NCBI RefSeq assembly: GCF_004352915.1
Contig: NZ_SJSY01000076.1
Span: 620,001 to 684,000 of the forward strand
DNA length: 64,000 bases
Direction of reading: 5' to 3'
From: Flavobacterium zhairuonense
Lineage (GTDB): Bacteria; Bacteroidota; Bacteroidia; Flavobacteriales; Flavobacteriaceae
The notes under the pieces: model-generated
What the model was told of the DNA's origin: nothing
What the model saw: the letters and a program-made list of their open reading frames with translations, nothing else
The model's database searches: none
Part shown: one piece after another, positions 52,276 to 59,818 of the stretch
Position numbering within the stretch: position 1 is the first letter of the stretch
Layout of the letters: each line of letters begins with the position of its first letter
Made by a program: the position numbers and the translations under genes

Positions 52276-53049
52276 TTACAATGTAATCGTTGTATGCGGA
52301 ATATTTGAATTTTGAAGCATTCTGTGATGTCCAATTTTGATTTTCTGCACCCCTCTTGACAAACTATTAAAGCAGTTATCCAATTTTGGAATCATACCAG
52401 AATGGATTACTTTTTCTTCTTTTAGTTTATTGTATAATGTTTCGTTGATTTCTGTAATTACAGATGAATCGTCTTCTGAATCCATTAAAACACCTTGTTT
52501 TTCAAAACAATATGTCAATGTAACGTCAAAAACTTCAGATAAAGCAATTGATAATTCGCTTGCAATGGTATCCGCATTGGTGTTTAACAATTGTCCGTTT
52601 TTGTCGTGTGTAATCGCACAGAAAACAGGAACAACTCCAGCTTCTAATAAAGTTGCCAGTAATTTGGTATTCACTTGTTTTACATCGCCTACAAATCCGT
52701 AATCAATTGTTGGGTGATTTCTTTTTGTGGACTGAATTAAATTTCCGTCAGCTCCAGAAAAACCAATTGCGTTATTGTCTTTCGCCTGTAACTGCGCTAC
52801 AATATGCTTGTTGATTTGTCCTGCGTAAATCATCACGACAACATCAAGCATTGGAGCATCTGTAATTCGGCGTCCGTCAATCATCTGCGGAACCAAACCA
52901 ATACTCTGCGCCATTTTTGTAGCCGATTTTCCACCACCGTGAACTAAAACTTTATAACCTTCAATTTTAGAAAAATCGGTTAAAAATTGTTCTAATTCTG
53001 CAGGATTATCGATGATGTTTCCACCTATTTTTATTACTGATACTTTCAT
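52276..53049 (-). CDS. argB: Acetylglutamate kinase
   Basis: 257 residues. It phosphorylates the gamma-carboxyl of N-acylglutamate. Amino-acid-kinase fold with VIKIGGNII, VHGGGKSATKMAQSIG, LLNTNADTIASELSIAL and SGMIPKLDNC, the last typical of ArgB. The N-terminal helix linked to arginine feedback in long ArgB enzymes is absent (the protein starts at the first strand), so arginine inhibition is uncertain. The start codon abuts a period-8 repeat. Confidence 0.95.
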   Translation of the reverse strand: MKVSVIKIGGNIIDNPAELEQFLTDFSKIEGYKVLVHGGGKSATKMAQSIGLVPQMIDGRRITDAPMLDVVVMIYAGQINKHIVAQLQAKDNNAIGFSGADGNLIQSTKRNHPTIDYGFVGDVKQVNTKLLATLLEAGVVPVFCAITHDKNGQLLNTNADTIASELSIALSEVFDVTLTYCFEKQGVLMDSEDDSSVITEINETLYNKLKEEKVIHSGMIPKLDNCFNSLSRGVQKIKIGHHRMLQNSNIPHTTITL

Positions 53050-53132
53050 AAGATTCTAAGTTTCTGAGATTCTAAGTTACTAAGTTTTTTATGTGCAAAG
53101 TTTCTTAGCATCTTAGTAGCTTAGAATCTTAG
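53049..53132. repeat. Period-8 word repeat CTAAGnnn, inverted pair
   Basis: The left arm 53049-53084 has TAAG or TGAG at five sites with 8-nt spacing, starting at the argB initiator; the right arm 53104-53132 has CTTAG at 8-nt spacing, inverted. Fills the argF'-argB gap. Same word as at 8278 and 14583. Confidence 0.85.
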
Positions 53133-53146
53133 CAACTTTAAAAAAA

Positions 53147-54094
53147 TTATATTTTTTTAAGAATCTTTTGTAAAACTAATTGTGCCGAATACGTTCTGTT
53201 ATTTGCCTGCTCGATTACGATTGAGTTTTCTCCGTCTAGGACTTCGTCGCTAACGATTACGTTACGACGAACTGGAAGACAGTGCATGAATTTTCCATTG
53301 TTGGTTAAAGCCATTTTTTCAGCTGTAACAGTCCAATTTGGATCGCTGTTGGTTACTTTTCCGTAATCGTTGAAATTACTCCAGTTTTTTACGTAAACGA
53401 AATCGGCATTTTCGAAAGCTTTGTTTTGATCATATTCGATTGTACAATCTTGTGTAATTTCTGGACTTAATTCATAACCTTCTGGATGTGTTATTACAAA
53501 ATCCATATCTTTTTGCATTTGCATCATTTCTACGAAAGAATTGGCTACTGCCTGAGGTAACGCTTTTGGATGTGGTGCCCAAGAAAGAACCACTTTTGGT
53601 TTATGCTTTGTCTTGAATTCTTCCATCGTAATAGCATCTGCCAAAGACTGTAATGGGTGACGAACAGCACTTTCCATATTTACGATTGGCACTGTAGCAT
53701 ATTTCAAAAATCCTGAAATTACAGTTTCTTGATAATCTTTTTCCTTATCAACCAAACCTGCAAAAGCACGGATTGCAATAATATCACAATATTGAGAAAC
53801 TACTTCTGCTGCTTCTTTGATATGTTCTGAAGCACCAGAATTCATCACAGCTCCATCTTCGAATTCTAATGTCCATCCTTCGTTGGTAAAGTTCATTACC
53901 ATAACGTTCATTCCTAAGTTTAAAGCTGCTTTTTGAGTACTCAAACGTGTTCTTAAACTCGGATTGAAGAATAACATTCCCAAAGTTTTGTTCTTTCCTA
54001 AACTCTGATTTTTAAGCGGATTTTTTTTGATTTTAATCGCTTGTTTTACCCATTTTGATAATGAGTTGATATCTTTTATTGAAATATAGTTCAT
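53147..54094 (-). CDS. argF': N-acylornithine carbamoyltransferase
   Basis: 315 residues from the ATG at 54094 (MNYISIKDINSLSKWVKQA); the 19 upstream codons overlap a word repeat. It transfers carbamoyl to the delta-N of N-acetyl- or N-succinyl-ornithine. Carbamoyl-phosphate motif FFNPSLRTRLSTQKAALNLG and the C-terminal MHCLPVRRN are present, with the W-x-LEFEDGAVM loop distinctive of the acylornithine enzymes over ornithine transcarbamylase. Acetyl or succinyl preference cannot be assigned here. Confidence 0.92.
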   Translation of the reverse strand: MNYISIKDINSLSKWVKQAIKIKKNPLKNQSLGKNKTLGMLFFNPSLRTRLSTQKAALNLGMNVMVMNFTNEGWTLEFEDGAVMNSGASEHIKEAAEVVSQYCDIIAIRAFAGLVDKEKDYQETVISGFLKYATVPIVNMESAVRHPLQSLADAITMEEFKTKHKPKVVLSWAPHPKALPQAVANSFVEMMQMQKDMDFVITHPEGYELSPEITQDCTIEYDQNKAFENADFVYVKNWSNFNDYGKVTNSDPNWTVTAEKMALTNNGKFMHCLPVRRNVIVSDEVLDGENSIVIEQANNRTYSAQLVLQKILKKI

Positions 54095-54110
54095 TTGTTT
54101 TCTTTTTAAT

Positions 54111-54177
54111 TTAGATAATGTGATAATTAGAAAATTAGATAATTCTGTCATTATCTAATTGACTCATTAGATTATTT
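54111..54177. repeat. Period-8 word repeat TTAGATAA, inverted pair
   Basis: Units start at 54111 (TTAGATAA), 54119 (TGTGATAA), 54127 (TTAGAAAA) and 54135 (TTAGATAA): exact 8-nt period. The inverted arm 54150-54177 runs over the proB stop codon (54167-54169). Confidence 0.85.
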
Positions 54178-54928
54178 TAGTAAACGGAATTTCGTCGTTT
54201 AATGCCTTCAAAATAAAATTATCATTCAGCCCATTTACAATCCAGGTTTCGATGTTTGCCGCTTTTGAAATTGCCGCTGCTTCTATTTTAGATTGCATTC
54301 CTCCTGTTCCGTGTGATGATTTCGATTCGCCGATTTCTTTTTCGAGCGATTTTAAATCATTTACCAATTTTATCGTTTCCGGATTTTCATTGTGAATTGA
54401 TTCTTTGGTGTAAATTCCGTTTGTATTAGTGGCAATTATCAGAATATCAACATTTAAAAGAACCGCTGTTAAAGCCGCTAATTTATCATTATCTCCAAAC
54501 CGAATCTCATCTGTGGCAACGGTATCATTTTCATTGATAATCGGAATGTAATTGTTTTTAACTAATACATTAATGGTATTTACTATGTTCTTTTTGGTCT
54601 GCTCTTTTTCGAAATCAGAATAAGAAAGCAAACACTGAGAAGTATTTAATCCTAAATCCTTAAAATTTTCATTGTAAATCCGCATTAAATGAGGCTGTCC
54701 GATAGAAGCTAAAGCTTGCTTTACAAAAACATCTTTATCTTGATTATCCAACTTCACAAATTGTTTTGCTGCCGCAATTGCTCCTGAACTCACTATGATA
54801 AACTCATATTCGTCGTTTAAAGCTGCAATCTGAATTCCAAGGTCTTCAATCTTTCCCCGCGAAATATGATTGGTTTCTTTGGTTAAAGTATTACTTCCTA
54901 TTTTTAATAAAATCCGTTTCTTACCCAT
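54167..54928 (-). CDS. proB: Glutamate 5-kinase
   Basis: 253 residues, the amino-acid-kinase domain only; the C-terminal PUA domain of E. coli ProB is absent. It makes gamma-glutamyl phosphate, first step of proline synthesis. Marks: RILLKIGSNTLTKE, VSSGAIAAAKQ, INENDTVATDEIRFGDNDKLAA and GTGGMQSKIEAAAI. Its presence in an arginine cluster puts proline and arginine synthesis from glutamate under one transcript. Confidence 0.95.
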   Translation of the reverse strand: MGKKRILLKIGSNTLTKETNHISRGKIEDLGIQIAALNDEYEFIIVSSGAIAAAKQFVKLDNQDKDVFVKQALASIGQPHLMRIYNENFKDLGLNTSQCLLSYSDFEKEQTKKNIVNTINVLVKNNYIPIINENDTVATDEIRFGDNDKLAALTAVLLNVDILIIATNTNGIYTKESIHNENPETIKLVNDLKSLEKEIGESKSSHGTGGMQSKIEAAAISKAANIETWIVNGLNDNFILKALNDEIPFTKII

Positions 54929-54956
54929 TGTTGTTGTTTTGCTGCGATTTTTTTTA

Positions 54957-55076
54957 ACCGCAAAGTGCGCAAGGTTTTTGATATACTTTGTGCTTACAAA
55001 CGCTAAGTTCGCAAAGCTTTATCTATAATTAAATTCCAATAAATAAATTCCAAATTCCAATAATCTAAAATCTGAA
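54957..55076. repeat. Period-9 and period-7 word repeats
   Basis: CGCAAAGTG CGCAAGGTT (9-nt period) near 54959 and CGCTAAGTT CGCAAAGCT near 55001, then ATTCCAA words (7 or 14 nt apart) and ATCTAAA words (7 nt) up to 55076. Three words share one gap between proA and proB. Confidence 0.65.
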
Positions 55077-55091
55077 CTCTAAAATCTACAA

Positions 55092-56285
55092 TTATCTAAT
55101 CTGTCCTTCTCCGTAAACGTACCATTTGTTTGTTACCAAATGCTGTAAACCAATTGGGCCTCTTTGGTGTAATTTATCGGTACTGATTGCTAATTCTCCA
55201 CCAAGACCAAATTGTCCGCCGTCTGTAAAACGGGTTGAGGCATTTTGATAAACTGCAGCAGCATCGATCGATTCCATAAACTGCTGTGCAACTTCATCAT
55301 CTCTAGTTATAATTGCTGCAGAATGTCCTCCGCAGTATTTATTGATCATATTAATGGCATGCTCTTGAGAATCTATGGTTCCGATTACGATTTTGTAATC
55401 TAAGAACTCTTCATACCAAATATCTTCGTTTTCAATTGTTTTAGTATTTTCGAAATTCTCTAATGATTTATCTACAATAACTTCCACTTTTGCTTCCATT
55501 AAAGCTTCTATCAACATTGCAACAAAACCTTCAAAGTTTGGCAATTTCGAATCGATTAAAACTTTATCCAAAGCATTACAAGCCGAAATTTTAGATGTTT
55601 TAGCATTCAAAATCACTTTTAGAGCCAAATCAGTATCTGCTTTTTCATGAACGTAAACAAAATTATTTCCTCGTCCGCTTACGATTACGGGACAAGTTGC
55701 GTGTGCTTTTACAAACTCAATTAGCTTTTCTCCGCCTCTTGGAACTATTAAATCAACTTTTTGAGTTGGTTTTTCTAAGAAAGCTTGAGTTTCTGTTCGG
55801 TTGTAATTCAGATACTCTACCCAATCTTTTGAAACTTCGTTTTCTTCTAAAGCTTTATGCCAAAGACTTACGATTTTCAAGTTTGATTTTAAAGACTCTT
55901 TTCCTCCTTTTAATAAAATCTTATTTCCAGATTTAAAAGCGATTCCACCCGCTTCTATTGTAACATCTGGACGCGATTCGTAAATAATTAAAATCGTTCC
56001 GAAAGCAGCGGTTTTATTCACCACTTTTATTCCATTATCATGTGTAAAATGAAAACGCTCAACGCCAATGGGATCTTCCTGAGAAGCTAACTGATTTAAC
56101 GATAAAATCATTTCGTCAACTTTTTTATCATCGACTTTTAAGCGTTCTTCCATCGCTAAATCTGAGCCATCGTAATCTGATAAATCTTCCTGATTAGTCA
56201 AGATTATCTCATTCCGCTCCTGCTCGACCAGCTTTGCCATAGTCCGCAAAACCGCATTGCGTGTTTCAATTGATAATGGTTTCAT
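55092..56285 (-). CDS. proA: Glutamate-5-semialdehyde dehydrogenase
   Basis: 397 residues. It reduces gamma-glutamyl phosphate to the semialdehyde with NADPH. Aldehyde-dehydrogenase fold; FHFTHDNGIKVVNKTAAFGTILIIYESRPDVT, the catalytic Cys in NAKTSKISACNALDKVLID, and GGQFGLGGELAISTDKLHQRGPIGLQHL at the C-terminus are all as in ProA. It lies between argD and proB in the operon. Confidence 0.96.
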   Translation of the reverse strand: MKPLSIETRNAVLRTMAKLVEQERNEIILTNQEDLSDYDGSDLAMEERLKVDDKKVDEMILSLNQLASQEDPIGVERFHFTHDNGIKVVNKTAAFGTILIIYESRPDVTIEAGGIAFKSGNKILLKGGKESLKSNLKIVSLWHKALEENEVSKDWVEYLNYNRTETQAFLEKPTQKVDLIVPRGGEKLIEFVKAHATCPVIVSGRGNNFVYVHEKADTDLALKVILNAKTSKISACNALDKVLIDSKLPNFEGFVAMLIEALMEAKVEVIVDKSLENFENTKTIENEDIWYEEFLDYKIVIGTIDSQEHAINMINKYCGGHSAAIITRDDEVAQQFMESIDAAAVYQNASTRFTDGGQFGLGGELAISTDKLHQRGPIGLQHLVTNKWYVYGEGQIR

Positions 56286-56292
56286 TTTTTTG

Positions 56293-56373
56293 GTTTAATT
56301 GGTTAGTTGGTTTAATCGTTAATTCGTTTAACCGGTTAATCGATTAAACGAATTAACGATTAAACGATTAAAG
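56293..56373. repeat. Period-8 word repeat GnTTAAnC with 21-bp perfect arms
   Basis: Eight consecutive octamers from 56310 to 56373 (for example GTTTAATC, GTTAATTC, GTTTAACC, GGTTAATC, GATTAAAC) keep the 8-nt frame exactly. Arms 56311-56331 and 56344-56364 are perfect reverse complements with a 12-nt spacer. The last unit overlaps the argD stop codon. This is the cleanest repeat of this kind here. Confidence 0.92.
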
Positions 56374-57501
56374 TTCTTCCAAACTTTCTTTTAAAGCTTT
56401 TACAAACGTATCGATATCAGCTTTTTTGACAGTTAAAGGCGGTAAAATTCTTAACAGATTTTTATTGTTCGCGCTACCTGTAAAAATGTGTTTTTCGATG
56501 ATTAATTTCTTTCTTAAAGCTGCTACATCAAAATCAAATTCCACTCCAAGCATTAAGCCTTTTCCTTTTACTTGTTTGATTCCGTCAACTTCTTTGATTT
56601 TTTCTAAGAAATATTCGTAAACTTCATTTACATTCTTTTGTAAATCTAGTTTTTCAATTACATCTAAAACTGCAATTCCTGCTGCACAAGATAAATGGCT
56701 TCCGCCGAAAGTAGTTCCTAATAATCCGAAACTAGCTTCGAATTTTGGAGAAATCAAAATCGCTCCAACTGGGAAACCGTTCCCCATTCCTTTTGCAACT
56801 GAAATAATATCAGCATTGATTCCGTGGTGTTGGAAAGCGAAGAATTTCCCGCTTCTTCCGTATCCAGATTGCACTTCGTCTAAAATCAAAACAACATCAT
56901 GTTTTTTACATACTTTTTCTAAAGCCTGGAAAAATTCAGTTGTTCCTTGATCTAAACCTCCAACTCCTTGAATTCCTTCGATAATTACTGCTGTAACATC
57001 ACCTTTAGCCAGTTCAGCTTCAACCAATTCGATTTGGTTTAAAGGTAAAAAAGTAACTACTTGTTGCGCATTTATTGGAGCAACAATCTTTTTATTATCT
57101 GTAACCGCAACTGCCGCAGAAGTTCTTCCGTGGAAAGAATTGTGAAAAGCTACGACTCTTGATTTTCCGTTATGGAAAGAAGCTAATTTTAAAGCATTTT
57201 CGTTTGCTTCAGCTCCAGAACTGCATAAAAATAATTCGTAATCCTCAAGACCAGAAAGTTTTCCTAATTTCTGAGCCAGTTCCACCTGTAAAGGGTTTTG
57301 AATAGCATTAGAATAGAAACCTAAATTATCTATCTGATTTTTAAGTTTAGCTACATAATCCGGCTGTGTGTGTCCGATAGAAATCACACCGTGTCCGCTG
57401 TATAAATCTAAATATTCTACTCCTTTGTCATCAATAATTGTACAATCTACTGCTTTTACTGGAGTTATGTCGTATAATGGGTAAACGTTGAATAAGTTCA
57501 T
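56368..57501 (-). CDS. argD: Acetylornithine aminotransferase
   Basis: 377 residues, class III PLP aminotransferase. It turns N-acylglutamate semialdehyde into N-acylornithine with glutamate as donor. Marks: DLYSGHGVISIGHTQPDY, CSSGAEANENALKLAS, FHNSFHGRTSAAVAVTD, LILDEVQSGYGRSGKFFAFQ and the PLP lysine in VAKGMGNGFPVGAIL. Placement among arg genes favours ArgD over ornithine or GABA aminotransferase. Confidence 0.93.
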   Translation of the reverse strand: MNLFNVYPLYDITPVKAVDCTIIDDKGVEYLDLYSGHGVISIGHTQPDYVAKLKNQIDNLGFYSNAIQNPLQVELAQKLGKLSGLEDYELFLCSSGAEANENALKLASFHNGKSRVVAFHNSFHGRTSAAVAVTDNKKIVAPINAQQVVTFLPLNQIELVEAELAKGDVTAVIIEGIQGVGGLDQGTTEFFQALEKVCKKHDVVLILDEVQSGYGRSGKFFAFQHHGINADIISVAKGMGNGFPVGAILISPKFEASFGLLGTTFGGSHLSCAAGIAVLDVIEKLDLQKNVNEVYEYFLEKIKEVDGIKQVKGKGLMLGVEFDFDVAALRKKLIIEKHIFTGSANNKNLLRILPPLTVKKADIDTFVKALKESLEEL

Positions 57502-57511
57502 CTTTTCTTTT

Positions 57512-57589
57512 TAGTTGTTGGTTGATTGTTGTTGGTTGATGGTCTTATCTGATGTTTCCATCAACTGTAAACCAACAACTATCAACTAT
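57512..57589. repeat. Period-7 word repeat GTTGTTG, inverted pair
   Basis: GTTGTTG (57514), GTTGATT (57521), GTTGTTG (57528), GTTGATG (57535): exact 7-nt period. The right arm (57561-57588) is the inverted form, also with 7-nt period. Fills the argC-argD gap. Confidence 0.85.
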
Positions 57590-57591
57590 TA

Positions 57592-58569
57592 TTAAAATCC
57601 GCTTGGTTTCAAATGTAAACCTGTGGTTTCTTCTAAACCGAACATTAAATTCATGTTTTGAATTGCTTGTCCTGAAGCACCTTTAGTTAAATTATCGATA
57701 ATTGATGTTATGAGAACCCGGTTTCCTTTTTTCAATAAACTAATAATACATTTATTCGTCTGCACCACTTGTTTCATGTTTATGTTTGTTGTGGTAACGG
57801 TTACGAAAGGCTCATTTTTATAGAACTCTTCATATTTTGCAACCAATTGCTCCAAACTATCATCGCATAATGTATAAAGCGTTGCAAAAATTCCTCTTGG
57901 AAAATCTCCCCTATTCGGAATAAAAAGCAATTCGCTGTCAAAATCATCTTGCAACTGAACTAAGCTTTCTCCAATTTCGCCTAAATGCTGGTGTTCAAAA
58001 GCTTTATAATGCGACATATTATTGTTTCTCCAACTGAAATGAGAAGTTTCTGAAAGACTTACTCCTGCCCCAGTACTTCCGGTTGTTGCATTAATATGTA
58101 CATCATTATTCAGCATATTATGTTCTGCTAATGGCAATAAAGCCAATTGAATAGCGGTTGCAAAACAACCAGGATTTGCGATATAATTTGCTTTTTTGAT
58201 TTCGGCTTTATTGATTTCAGGCAATCCGTAAATAAAATCTTTTCCTTCGAAATGCGCATCTTTATTCAATCTGAAATCATTTCCTAAATCGATGATTTTA
58301 GTATGACTTGCAAACTGATTTTCTTTCAAAAATGAAATCGATTTTCCGTGACCTAAACATAAGAAAACAACATTCACATTTGGATTGATTTCATCTGTAA
58401 AATTCATTTCAATATCACCCATCAAATCTTGGTGCGCTACAGAAAGAGGTTTTCCAGCGTTTGTTGTACTGTAAACAAAATCGATGTTTACTTTGGGGTG
58501 ATACATTAAAATTCTGATGAGTTCTCCGGCCGTGTAGCCCGAACCACCAATAATTCCGACATTAATCAT
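57592..58569 (-). CDS. argC: N-acetyl-gamma-glutamyl-phosphate reductase
   Basis: 325 residues. It reduces N-acylglutamyl phosphate to the semialdehyde with NADPH. Rossmann start VGIIGGSGYTAGELIRIL, catalytic C135 in YIANPGCFATAIQLALLPL, and NNNMSHYKAFEHQHLGEI with the conserved His region. Its first codons overlap the end of argG by 8 bp, so the two are translationally coupled; this is the only argB-to-argG junction without a repeat. Confidence 0.95.
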   Translation of the reverse strand: MINVGIIGGSGYTAGELIRILMYHPKVNIDFVYSTTNAGKPLSVAHQDLMGDIEMNFTDEINPNVNVVFLCLGHGKSISFLKENQFASHTKIIDLGNDFRLNKDAHFEGKDFIYGLPEINKAEIKKANYIANPGCFATAIQLALLPLAEHNMLNNDVHINATTGSTGAGVSLSETSHFSWRNNNMSHYKAFEHQHLGEIGESLVQLQDDFDSELLFIPNRGDFPRGIFATLYTLCDDSLEQLVAKYEEFYKNEPFVTVTTTNINMKQVVQTNKCIISLLKKGNRVLITSIIDNLTKGASGQAIQNMNLMFGLEETTGLHLKPSGF

Positions 58570-59755
58570 GATCTAATTTGTTTACAGATGAGAATATGTT
58601 TTGTGCATTTCCTAAAATCTTGATAAATCCTTTTGCATCGTCAGATGTCCAAGCATTGTTCATTTCTCCGTATTGGCCGAAACCTGTGTTCATTAAATCA
58701 TTTTCAGATTCGATTCCGTCCAATGAGAAATGATATGGTTTTAAAGAAACTGTTACCGTTCCGTTTACTGTTTTTTGTGTGTCTTGCAAGAAAGTTTCAA
58801 TATTTCTCATAACTGGATCCAAGAACTGACCTTCATGAAATAACATTCCATACCAGTTTCCTAATTGCTCTTTCCAGTATTGTTGCCATTTTCCAAGAGT
58901 GTGTTTCTCTAATAAATGGTGCGCTTTGATAATAATTAAAGGAGCAGCAGCTTCAAAACCAACTCTTCCTTTAATTCCGATAATAGTATCTCCAACGTGA
59001 ATATCTCTACCAATTGCGTAAGCACTTGCTAGTTTTTCAAGAGCTACAATATTATTTGAAGGTTTATCTGTTTTTCCGTTTAAACCAACTAATTCTCCTT
59101 GTTCAAAATGAAGCGTTACTTTTTCTTCTCCTTCTTTTTGTAATTGCGAAGGATAAGCTTCACTTGGCAATGGTTGTCCTGAAGTCAAAGTTTCTTTTCC
59201 TCCAACACTTGTTCCCCAAAGTCCTTTATTGATAGAATATTGTGCTTTTTCCCAAGAATAATGAACTCCGTTTTGAGCTAAATAATCAACTTCTTCTTGT
59301 CTTGATAATTTTAAATCTCTAATTGGAGTAATAATTTCGATTTCTGGAGCAATAGTTTGGAAAATCAAATCGAAACGAATTTGGTCATTTCCTGCACCTG
59401 TACTTCCGTGAGCGATTGCAGTAGCTCCTACTTTTTTCGCATATTTTATAGCTTCAATTGCTTGAAAAACACGCTCAGCACTTACTGATAATGGATAAGT
59501 ATTGTTTTTTAATACATTTCCGAAAATCAAATATTTTATAGCTTTATCGTAATATTTATCTAAAATTGTTAAGTTGGCGTGTTGTGCACTTCCTAACTCA
59601 TAAGCTCTTTTTTCAATAGCTGTTAATTCTTCAGCAAAAAATCCTCCTGTGTCAACAAGAACAGTGTGAACTTCGTATCCTTTTTCATTTTTTAAATATT
59701 TCAAACAATACGAGGTATCTAATCCTCCGCTATAAGCTAATACTACTTTTTTCAT
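58562..59755 (-). CDS. argG: Argininosuccinate synthase
   Basis: 397 residues. It ligates citrulline and aspartate with ATP. ATP PP-loop KKVVLAYSGGLDTSYCLKYL at the start; GSTGAGNDQIRFDL and SINKGLWGTSVGGKE follow as in ArgG. It follows the GNAT gene by 63 bp and overlaps argC by 8 bp. In this cluster deacylation by ArgE must precede it. Confidence 0.96.
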   Translation of the reverse strand: MKKVVLAYSGGLDTSYCLKYLKNEKGYEVHTVLVDTGGFFAEELTAIEKRAYELGSAQHANLTILDKYYDKAIKYLIFGNVLKNNTYPLSVSAERVFQAIEAIKYAKKVGATAIAHGSTGAGNDQIRFDLIFQTIAPEIEIITPIRDLKLSRQEEVDYLAQNGVHYSWEKAQYSINKGLWGTSVGGKETLTSGQPLPSEAYPSQLQKEGEEKVTLHFEQGELVGLNGKTDKPSNNIVALEKLASAYAIGRDIHVGDTIIGIKGRVGFEAAAPLIIIKAHHLLEKHTLGKWQQYWKEQLGNWYGMLFHEGQFLDPVMRNIETFLQDTQKTVNGTVTVSLKPYHFSLDGIESENDLMNTGFGQYGEMNNAWTSDDAKGFIKILGNAQNIFSSVNKLDHD

Positions 59756-59818
59756 TTTTTATAATTTAGGCTAATACTTTCGTATGTAGCAGTTTGAGAT
59801 TTTTTCTATTTTAATGGG

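Noticed and set aside
8278-57589. CRISPR array as explanation for the short periodic repeats
   Set aside because: Units are 7-10 nt without unique spacers of 25-40 nt, and no cas gene is present.
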